The position numbers and the translations under genes are program-made. A stretch of DNA of 64,000 nt. Source: Candidatus Kapaibacterium sp. (GTDB lineage: Bacteria; Bacteroidota; Ignavibacteria; Kapaibacteriales; UBA2268). Below the pieces are notes generated by a model. The model did not search any database, was not told where the DNA came from, and saw only the letters and a program-made list of their open reading frames with translations. Positions 1 to 8,387 of the stretch are shown in pieces; the stretch's first letter is position 1, and each line of letters begins with the position of its first letter. The stretch covers positions 62,001 through 126,000 of the forward strand of contig CALHGZ010000009.1 of the NCBI GenBank assembly GCA_938031175.1, in the 5' to 3' direction.

Positions 1-408
1 AGTATCAAGCACAAGGTCAGCACATCTGAGTTTTGTTGATTTTTCGGTGCTTGAACGTCTCATAATTGCTCTCAGTCTTGCAGCGAGTTCATCGAAGTTA
101 AATGGTTTAGCTAAATAGTCATCAGCTCCCAAATCGAGTCCAGCAATTTTATCTTCTGCAGCTCCTCTTGCTGTTACCATAATAACAGGTGTTTGAACTC
201 CGGCATCCCGTAATTCTTTTAGAATAGAGAACCCATCTCTTCCGGGAAGCATAATATCTAATAAAATGGCATCGAATGGGTTATTCATTGCCATTTCCAA
301 ACCGGTGATACCATCGGCGGCTGTTTCTACAATATATCTTTCTTCTTCCAGCCCTTGTTTAATAAAGGAAGCAACTTTTCTGTCGTCTTCGATTATTAAT
401 AATCTCAT
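1..408 (-). CDS. OmpR-family response regulator, receiver domain (C-terminus beyond left edge)
   Basis: Reverse-strand translation from ATG at 408: MRLLIIEDDRKVASFIKQGLEEERYIVE..DAILLDIMLPGRDGFSILKELR..PVIMVTARG..DKIAGLDLGADDYLAKPF; classic acidic pocket, phospho-Asp, T and K. Not in the ORF track because it is truncated. Confidence 0.9.
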   Translation of the reverse strand, partial: MRLLIIEDDRKVASFIKQGLEEERYIVETAADGITGLEMAMNNPFDAILLDIMLPGRDGFSILKELRDAGVQTPVIMVTARGAAEDKIAGLDLGADDYLAKPFNFDELAARLRAIMRRSSTEKSTKLRCADLVLDT

Positions 409-447
409 AATTTTACCTTTCTATTAGTTCATAATTTATTTTTGGAA

Positions 448-3372
448 TTATTTTCTTACATAAATATGATATATTTCTCTTTTACCGTTCGATAACTCGA
501 GGCTTAAATAGTATAAACCGTTTGAGGCAATAGAGCCGGCAAATGTGTTACCATCCCACTTATCACAATAGGCTAATCCAGGTTTGCGTAAAATATTGCT
601 AACCGGCTCAGCAATCAATCTATTGGCTGCATCGTAGATTCGAATTGATGCATATACCTCTTCAGGGACTTCGTAAATAATTTCGAGAGTTTCGTTTGTG
701 GGATTAAATGGGTTCGGAGCTACTATACTTATATAATTAGGTTTATAATTTTTAATTAATGTATCCAGTTGGAGACATGAATTTGTACAGCAAAAACGTA
801 AATTAATTTCATTTGGTAAATTTGTCGGTATCTGCCATATGTATTCACCTAAAGAGGAAGGAATTTTATCAATTATCGTGTAAGATATGCCTCCGTCTAA
901 AGAATATAATATTTCAACTGTATCGCAGGAACTTGCAAGTGCTTGTAGCATCCATTTGAAAGTTATTGAAGGACAACTTGTCTGTGATTCATAATATACC
1001 AAGGGTAGCAAAGCAGGTGTTAATTTAATTGAATCTGTTAAAAAAGTATCTACAAGGAAAGATTTTTGTGCTATAATACCTAAATATATAGTAGTTTTGT
1101 TGTAGCTTAGACAATTTTTGTAAGGAATACAAGGTAATTGGCATATTATAGTATAATTTCCATTTTGTATGTTAATTGTTTGGAAATCGAGTGTAAACCA
1201 TTCGAGTTGATTGATGCTATAGACTGCAAAAATTGAATCTATACAGTCAGTTTTTCCTTGAAGCACTATCCAAGAATTAGCTGGATATGAACTTCGGGGT
1301 AGTGACTGAGGATTTACGAACATTTTACCAACTGATATGATTATGGTAGAATCCTGAAAAGTTAAGTTTCTTTTACTTTGAATCAAAAATCTTCCTGTTT
1401 TATCAATAAAACGTTCATCAATAATAAAGCTAAATTGAATTGTATCACCTAAATTTGCTATATCTTGAGCAATTAATATAAGTTCATCATCAGGTAATCC
1501 ATTTTGATATTCCCTGAAATAAATGGAAATTTTGCTGTTCCCTTCGATGATGTTCTTCCATGTTAGGTTAATTGTATCCCCAATGCAATAATTTAGTACT
1601 GGATAATTAGATTGTGGATAAATGAAGCTGATAGTACCGGGAATTTCGCTTCCAATGACATATAAACTATCCCAAGTAACTACTATTATGTCGTTTTTTC
1701 CATCTCCTTCAAGATCGGCAATAGCTATATTAGAGATAAATTCATAATCGAATTTAATTACAAACACAGTGTCGAATGGTATTCCAATTTGGAATTCAAA
1801 ATCTTTATAGTCACGCATTCTGAGGATGAGTAGATTTGAGCCGTCAACAATGAAGATTTCATCTTTGCCATCTGGCGCGCCATCAATATCATTAACAGCG
1901 GCTACCCAACCATTTATTTGCATAGTAGCAATTGTGTCAAATGGTTTAAGGTAAGTATTTGGTGGGGATGATTTTGGTATTGTGTCTCTAGGATTATACC
2001 TAAGAACCATTAATTTATTACCCGGAAAAGCAAAGTCACGTGTGGATTGGGTAACGATTATTTCATTACCTGTATTATTTGGATAGAATGGTAGTAATTC
2101 GTTTTGCTTCTTACCATCAATATCTCCGATAGCAACCGACCAGGAGTGATTTTGGCCGCCTAAAAAACTTGGGAAATTAGGATTGTTAGTTTGAGTTATC
2201 GGATTGCCGTCTAAATTGAAAATATGTAATTTTGCAGTGCCGTTTGAGTTTTCCAATCCGGTATATTCTTCGCTGATAAGGATAAATTGAGACGAATTGT
2301 TGTCAGAATCTGTGAGGTCTATAAAATATGGTTTTATCAACGGCTTCCTATCTTCCGGTAGCATTAGAAAGGAAAGATCAATAGGTTCAAATACTTGCTC
2401 GATACCAGCTTGTAAACGATAGCAAAATAAATATGGAATATCTGCGCGAGTTGTACTTTGAAACTTATTAGTTACTTGATTTTGAATATTATCTGGATAG
2501 CAAGGCAAAAGCAGATGTGCTGTTCCATTAATATAGCCGAGCGAAGGCTGAGATATGTTGATGAAAGGGGCAAGCCTAACTCGTGAATTTATATTATCGC
2601 CAACATCGGGCAGGGGATATGTATAGACAGTATTGCCTGTATTAAATTCAGTCAAACCACGAAAATAAGGGATGTTTGGAGTATTATCTGGTTTTGACAT
2701 ATTAACTGTTGCAAATATGTTGAAATTAGAACCAACTTGATGACCCAAAATAGGTTTTATACTTGCGAACAAATTTGGGCTAAACTCACGCAAGTCAATA
2801 GCTAATCGCTTAATTATAGATAGGGTATCGTACTTATGATTGAACGAGGCAAGATAAGCAAAAGCCAGACTATCCTTAGTGTTCATATATTCGATAGATT
2901 CCAATCCCATTGAAAGTGGAAAATTAGAAATTGCACCTGGCATAGGTGATAAGGTATCGAATAAAAAGGAAATACCTCTAATAAAAGGTGGTAAGGTAGT
3001 ATTAGGTTTTTTACGACCAGTAGCTTCTAAAATTAGTAGCTCGTCGCCGATAATCGCTGCTATTTCATTAGGGCTCCAACGGAATTCGTTTTTTATTTTC
3101 GGATTATTTATTAGATTTCCGATTAATGGCTGAACATCACCTGCAATATAAGGAGATGACCACTTGATGATGAAAGAATCAATATTTTGTCGGCTTGATG
3201 GAACAGATATATACCGAGTAGCTGATTGGTTCCCGTTGGGGAATAGCCAGCAGGAAGGGCTTGCTAATGGGGATTGACTCATTAATTTGAAATTTAAAAG
3301 CAATCCGAGTGTAATTAGTATTCGAATTAAATTTAATTTATTTAATCTCATTTTAGTTAATAAATTTATCAT
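448..3372 (-). CDS. Large secreted protein with FG-GAP-like repeats and a C-terminal FlgD/T9SS-like sorting domain
   Basis: N-terminal hydrophobic signal; repeated 'IGDIDGKKQNELLPF', 'IADLEGDGKNDIIVV' motifs; C-terminus 'NPFNPTNETLEIIYEVPE..IRIYDAANR..NGLYYLSLELSNGKREIYHIYVRK'. Confidence 0.7.
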   Translation of the reverse strand: MINLLTKMRLNKLNLIRILITLGLLLNFKLMSQSPLASPSCWLFPNGNQSATRYISVPSSRQNIDSFIIKWSSPYIAGDVQPLIGNLINNPKIKNEFRWSPNEIAAIIGDELLILEATGRKKPNTTLPPFIRGISFLFDTLSPMPGAISNFPLSMGLESIEYMNTKDSLAFAYLASFNHKYDTLSIIKRLAIDLREFSPNLFASIKPILGHQVGSNFNIFATVNMSKPDNTPNIPYFRGLTEFNTGNTVYTYPLPDVGDNINSRVRLAPFINISQPSLGYINGTAHLLLPCYPDNIQNQVTNKFQSTTRADIPYLFCYRLQAGIEQVFEPIDLSFLMLPEDRKPLIKPYFIDLTDSDNNSSQFILISEEYTGLENSNGTAKLHIFNLDGNPITQTNNPNFPSFLGGQNHSWSVAIGDIDGKKQNELLPFYPNNTGNEIIVTQSTRDFAFPGNKLMVLRYNPRDTIPKSSPPNTYLKPFDTIATMQINGWVAAVNDIDGAPDGKDEIFIVDGSNLLILRMRDYKDFEFQIGIPFDTVFVIKFDYEFISNIAIADLEGDGKNDIIVVTWDSLYVIGSEIPGTISFIYPQSNYPVLNYCIGDTINLTWKNIIEGNSKISIYFREYQNGLPDDELILIAQDIANLGDTIQFSFIIDERFIDKTGRFLIQSKRNLTFQDSTIIISVGKMFVNPQSLPRSSYPANSWIVLQGKTDCIDSIFAVYSINQLEWFTLDFQTINIQNGNYTIICQLPCIPYKNCLSYNKTTIYLGIIAQKSFLVDTFLTDSIKLTPALLPLVYYESQTSCPSITFKWMLQALASSCDTVEILYSLDGGISYTIIDKIPSSLGEYIWQIPTNLPNEINLRFCCTNSCLQLDTLIKNYKPNYISIVAPNPFNPTNETLEIIYEVPEEVYASIRIYDAANRLIAEPVSNILRKPGLAYCDKWDGNTFAGSIASNGLYYLSLELSNGKREIYHIYVRK

Positions 3373-3910
3373 TTTTCATTTATGATTAATCCTAAAATAA
3401 AAAATTTAATTTAAATTTAATAATATTTTCATTAATTAATTTTTAAAATATCTGTGAACATGATCAAAATCAATAAAATCAATTGCATAAATTGTACCAA
3501 AACTAGGTAACAGACTTCATTATTTTTCTAATTATGAAATTTTATTACTTTTTCGATTCATAATTCAAGTGCGAAAATGAAAAATCGCAACTATAACAGT
3601 TGATATTTTGATATAAATATGACAAAGATATGTGAACACTGTCCAGATATTGAGATAATTTGTAAATGTGTAAATTAAAAGTATAGGATAATTATAATAT
3701 TGCAAAAAGTAAGGAACATAATCTGAGATAGATTTATCTTTTAATAACTTTTTCTGAATCTAATTAAAATAATTATTGTATTCTTAAAAAAAATATATTA
3801 AATTTAAATTTAGATTTAATAGCTTCTGCAAAGTTCGGGGGGACTAATTGAAGTTTAATCGAATTTTTTTATTTTAATATATTAAATTACTCGAAGTTTA
3901 AAATTAATCA

Positions 3911-6190
3911 ATGAACCGACAAAAGATAGATTTACGAAGGATATTAATACCGAGTGATTTTGTAGCAATATTTGTTGTTCTGCTGGGTTTATTAATAGCG
4001 ATATTTTTACACGAGCTTGCAGTTAGATTAATAGGTATTTCAATAGCAATTCTTGGTGCAGTGGCATTTTTTATGCTAATTTCTCAACGAATTAATGAGT
4101 ATATAGATATAAAACGAACGCCTAAAGTTCCTCCACAAAACTTTAAAGTTACTAAAAAGGTAGAATCTTCAGCGGTACGCACAGTTTATGAAGATTTTAA
4201 TGTTTCATTTGGTGAGGAAATAGATAAGGAAATCAAATTAAAGTCTGGAGATTCAATTAAGCATGATAAAAATGCAAGTGATATAAACAAAAGTAGAGAA
4301 AAGGATAATAGATCACAGGAAAATAATATATCTTTAGCTTCAACGGAGCCAACATTAACAGAATTTTCAGACGAGTTTTCGGGTATTAAAATAATACGAA
4401 AATTCAAACCCGCAGAAAAGGAAGAAGTGAAATCAAAACTTGAACAACGTTCAGAGGTAAAAGAAAGAACTGAAAAAGCAAAGGATGAGAGGAAAACGAT
4501 TGACGAAGAGAACTTAAGGGATATCGAAGTTAATAAAACCTCAAAACAAGAACAAATTTTTGAGGAAAGGAATAAAGTAGCCGATATCGAATCAGAGACA
4601 GTTAGTGAAGCCATCAATGAAGAAAAAGTTACCCTAGATCAAGAAGAAAGCCCTTACAAAGAGAAAGAATTTGATTTACAAATCAATCTTTTAATTGAAG
4701 AATTTGAGTTATTGGCGGAAGAACCCCGAAAAGAATTTGATTACTTTCTCAATAGAGTTTTGTTGATAATAAGAAGTTTATTCAATATACGGACAGCAAC
4801 TTTTATTTTAGTAAACAACGAAAAAAAGCAACTCATTTTAGAGGCATATTCGACAGATGTGCCATCCGCTATAATTGAAAATAAAAAAATACCATTAGGG
4901 AATGATATTGTAAGTCAGATATTTCAGCACCAGAAACCTGAAGTTTTGACAGAAATTAATCCCAAAGCAGAGTTGGATTTGATACCGTATTACAAAAAAT
5001 CGGTGAGAACAGGTTCTTTTATTGGAGTACCGGTATTTTACCAGGGAACAGTTATTGGAGTACTTTGTGCAGATACAAATATAGTGGATGCTTATGATTC
5101 TTTAACTGTAACCTCATTTGGGCATTTTACGAAACTTCTATCAGCACTTGTTCAAAGTTATATTGAAAAATACGATTTACTGCAAGAATCGAGAACATTA
5201 AGGGCGATTAATAAGTTCAGCAGTATAATTTCTGAACCCGAAAAAACTTTAAAAGATATCGAGGAATCACTTATAACAACTGTTGAATCATTAATTGAAT
5301 GCTATGCAATTGGTTTGTGTAGCTACGATTCAAATTATGGAGAATGGCGTTTAAAAATTATAAAAAGTGAAAATCAAGTTTATCGACAATTTATAAATAT
5401 GAGACTTGATTTGGATAAAACATTATTAGGTAAAGCAATAATTACAGGAGAATCGGTTGTTTTATCCCTAAACCAACAAATCCACAGAAGATTTGCTAAA
5501 AATGAGCCATTATTGCAGACGGGATTTTTTGCAGCCATTCCGATCCCTTTGCGTTCATTTAATGGAGTTTATGGCGCTGTATTTATAGAGGGCTCAAATG
5601 TTAGCGCAATAACGAGTGTTGATATTAAAATACTTGAAACATTATGCGAGCATGCAGGAAGTAACCTAGAAAAGTTGCATTTAATCAAATTAATTGAATC
5701 GAGTCCAATGATCGATCCTGTGACAGGATTACTAAATTCACCGGCATTAAATCGTCGTATATATGAAGAGATTTTAAGATCAAAAAAATATGGAACATCA
5801 TTTGTTTTGAATTTAGTGCAAATTGATAAGTATGCATCATTTGATCCAATTAAATATGGTACAAGGCGAGAAAAGGCAATAATGCATATAATCGAGCATA
5901 TTAAGAATAATTTGAATCCTTTTGATATTTATGGAAAAATTGAAGAAGATATAATTGCAATTGGTCTTATAGGTATGAGTTTGCAACAAGCCCAGATTTG
6001 GGCAGAGCAATTAAGAAAAAAAATAGCAAGCACAATTATTGAAATTGATGGGAAGGGATTCAATGTTACAATAAGTCAAGGACTTGCTGATACAAGGAAT
6101 GCAAGTACATACGATGAATTAATTAATAATGCCAAAATTGTTTTGAAAAAGTCCTTTGAAAAAGCCAATTCGGTATCCGTCTATTCTTAA
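3911..6190 (+). CDS. Membrane-anchored GAF-domain protein with a degenerate GGDEF-like C-terminal domain
   Basis: Two N-terminal TM segments, long charged linker, two GAF-like regions, C-terminal 'DPVTGLLNSPALNRRIYEE...' as in GGDEF domains, but signature replaced by 'YGKIEEDIIAIGL'. Confidence 0.65.
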   Translation: MNRQKIDLRRILIPSDFVAIFVVLLGLLIAIFLHELAVRLIGISIAILGAVAFFMLISQRINEYIDIKRTPKVPPQNFKVTKKVESSAVRTVYEDFNVSFGEEIDKEIKLKSGDSIKHDKNASDINKSREKDNRSQENNISLASTEPTLTEFSDEFSGIKIIRKFKPAEKEEVKSKLEQRSEVKERTEKAKDERKTIDEENLRDIEVNKTSKQEQIFEERNKVADIESETVSEAINEEKVTLDQEESPYKEKEFDLQINLLIEEFELLAEEPRKEFDYFLNRVLLIIRSLFNIRTATFILVNNEKKQLILEAYSTDVPSAIIENKKIPLGNDIVSQIFQHQKPEVLTEINPKAELDLIPYYKKSVRTGSFIGVPVFYQGTVIGVLCADTNIVDAYDSLTVTSFGHFTKLLSALVQSYIEKYDLLQESRTLRAINKFSSIISEPEKTLKDIEESLITTVESLIECYAIGLCSYDSNYGEWRLKIIKSENQVYRQFINMRLDLDKTLLGKAIITGESVVLSLNQQIHRRFAKNEPLLQTGFFAAIPIPLRSFNGVYGAVFIEGSNVSAITSVDIKILETLCEHAGSNLEKLHLIKLIESSPMIDPVTGLLNSPALNRRIYEEILRSKKYGTSFVLNLVQIDKYASFDPIKYGTRREKAIMHIIEHIKNNLNPFDIYGKIEEDIIAIGLIGMSLQQAQIWAEQLRKKIASTIIEIDGKGFNVTISQGLADTRNASTYDELINNAKIVLKKSFEKANSVSVYS

Positions 6191-6227
6191 ATAATTTAAA
6201 ACATTTGTTAAAACTATCACTGAAAAT

Positions 6228-8387
6228 ATGAAGTACGAAGAAATAGTAGAAGCAATTTTAACATTGCTTAAAGAAAATGATAACCCTGTACCTTTATCTG
6301 ATATAGCAAAGAAGCTCGGTTTTAAATCAGATTCTCTTGAATATACAGAGTTAAAAAATATATTGAAGGATTTATCCAAACAAAAGTTAATCCTAAAGCA
6401 TAGCCGACGTCGATATTCATTAGAGGAAATTACTAAGGATTCTACTTTTGTAGCTCGAATAAAAATAATTAACGATAATGGGTTTGTTGAGTTAAATAAA
6501 AAAATTGGCACAGTCTATATTAAAAGGAAGGATTTGAACACTGCTCTTGATGGGGATTTAGTAAAGGTAAGACTATTGCCTTTTGTAAAAGGAAAGAAAA
6601 AAAGAGCAGAAGTAATAGACATTATTGAAAGAAACGATACGGCAATAGCAGGAACAGTTGAAAAAGATGGTGATTTTTACTTCTTAATACCGGATGAACA
6701 GCGACATTATATAGATTTTCTAATTCCGAAAAATAAACTCGCCGATGCTAAGTTGGGGGATAAAGTAATAGCTAAATTGATACATTGGAATGATCCTTCG
6801 AAAAGCCCACAGGTTGAGGTAATTAAAAAAATCGGTAAAGCTGGTGAGCCAAAAATTGAATTCGATTCATTTATTAAGGAATTCGATATTAAAACCGACT
6901 TTCCTGCCGCAGTATTAAATGAAATAAAGCAATTCAAAGATGAACTTACATCGGAAGAATTAACTAAGCGTCTTGATTTACGAGATAAGTTAATTATTAC
7001 AATAGACCCAGAGGATGCCAAAGATTTTGATGATGCGATATCAGTTGAGGATTTGCCAAATGGTAATTTATTGCTTGGAGTTCACATAGCTGACGTTAGT
7101 TATTATGTCAGGGAAGGTACAGCTTTAGATTCGGAAGCTTTCCGACGGGCAACAAGTATATATCTTGCAGATAGAGTTGTACCAATGTTACCTGAAAGAT
7201 TATCTAATGAGTTATGTTCATTGCAACCGAATAAAGATAGGCTAGCTTTCAGTGTCTTTATGGAATTTACTCCTCGCGGAGTATTAAAAAATTATGAATT
7301 ACATCAATCCATAATCAACAGTAAACGCAGATATACATACGATGAAGTACAAGAAATTATAGATAAGAAAAGTGGGGACAATGCAGAATTAATACTTAAA
7401 GCCCATAAATTAGCGACAATATTAAAAGAGCGGAGGCTGAGCAAAGGCGGAATAAATTTTGAGACATTCGAAATAAAGTTCAAACTTGATAGTGATAAAA
7501 CCCCATTAGAAGCGAAATTAAAGATTCCAACAGAAGCAACATCCCTGATTGAGGAATTCATGCTTGCAGCAAATCAATCAGCTGCGAATTATGTCAAAAA
7601 ATTAGCAAGAAAACAAAGAAGAAAAAACTTACCTTATATTTTCAGAGTACACGATGAGCCGGATCCAAGGCAGATTAGAAATGCATTGCAATTTATAAGA
7701 ACTTTGGTGCCAATAGGAAAAATCAAAGATGTAACATCCAGAGAATTAAATTCGATATTAAGTCAATTCATAAATAGTAATGAAAAATATATTGTCAATA
7801 ATATACTTATCCGTTCGATGGCGAAAGCAATATATTCATCCGAAAATATAGGGCATTATGGTCTTGGATTTAAAGAATATACTCATTTCACGTCCCCTAT
7901 CAGGCGATATCCTGATTTAGTTGTTCATAGATTGATTAAAGAATATTTGAACAACAAAATAGACGACATTCGTTACGAATGGCTTGCTCAGTTTGTAAAT
8001 AGTGCTGCACGTCAATCATCTGAGATGGAACGATTATCAGTGGAATTAGAACGTGAATCAGTTAAGCTTGCCTCTATAATGCTTGCAAAAAATTATGTCG
8101 GGGATATTTTCCAAGGAGTAATATCTGGTGTAACTAGTTTTGGTTTATTTGTTTTACTTGATGAAATCTATGCCGAAGGGTTATTACATATCAGAGATAT
8201 CTACGATGATTTTTATTATCTTGATGAAAAAAGGTATTGCCTGATTGGCAGACATACGGGTAAAATATTTAGAATTGGTAAGAAAGTTAATGTCAGGATA
8301 TTAAAAGCTGACGTTTTAAAAAGGCGGCTCGATTTAGCTTATATTCAAAATGGTAAAAATAGAAATAAAAAATTCCGAAATAACTAA
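6228..8387 (+). CDS. rnr: Ribonuclease R (RNB family exoribonuclease)
   Basis: RNB catalytic motif 'IDPEDAKDFDDAISVEDLPNGNLLLGVHIADVSYYV', N-terminal winged helix, C-terminal S1 domain. Confidence 0.93.
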   Translation: MKYEEIVEAILTLLKENDNPVPLSDIAKKLGFKSDSLEYTELKNILKDLSKQKLILKHSRRRYSLEEITKDSTFVARIKIINDNGFVELNKKIGTVYIKRKDLNTALDGDLVKVRLLPFVKGKKKRAEVIDIIERNDTAIAGTVEKDGDFYFLIPDEQRHYIDFLIPKNKLADAKLGDKVIAKLIHWNDPSKSPQVEVIKKIGKAGEPKIEFDSFIKEFDIKTDFPAAVLNEIKQFKDELTSEELTKRLDLRDKLIITIDPEDAKDFDDAISVEDLPNGNLLLGVHIADVSYYVREGTALDSEAFRRATSIYLADRVVPMLPERLSNELCSLQPNKDRLAFSVFMEFTPRGVLKNYELHQSIINSKRRYTYDEVQEIIDKKSGDNAELILKAHKLATILKERRLSKGGINFETFEIKFKLDSDKTPLEAKLKIPTEATSLIEEFMLAANQSAANYVKKLARKQRRKNLPYIFRVHDEPDPRQIRNALQFIRTLVPIGKIKDVTSRELNSILSQFINSNEKYIVNNILIRSMAKAIYSSENIGHYGLGFKEYTHFTSPIRRYPDLVVHRLIKEYLNNKIDDIRYEWLAQFVNSAARQSSEMERLSVELERESVKLASIMLAKNYVGDIFQGVISGVTSFGLFVLLDEIYAEGLLHIRDIYDDFYYLDEKRYCLIGRHTGKIFRIGKKVNVRILKADVLKRRLDLAYIQNGKNRNKKFRNN

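Noticed and set aside
3373-3910. 540-bp AT-rich intergenic region with short inverted repeats and two 'TGTGAACA' copies, considered as an RNA gene or origin-like element
   Set aside because: Stems are short and AT-rich, the two copies are about 180 bp apart in different contexts, and no DnaA-box cluster or stable fold could be supported by eye.
4186-4617. Minus-strand 143-aa Ser/Phe/Leu-rich ORF opposite the GAF gene
   Set aside because: Shadow of the charged Lys/Glu linker on the sense strand (AAG/GAA read backward as CTT/TTC).
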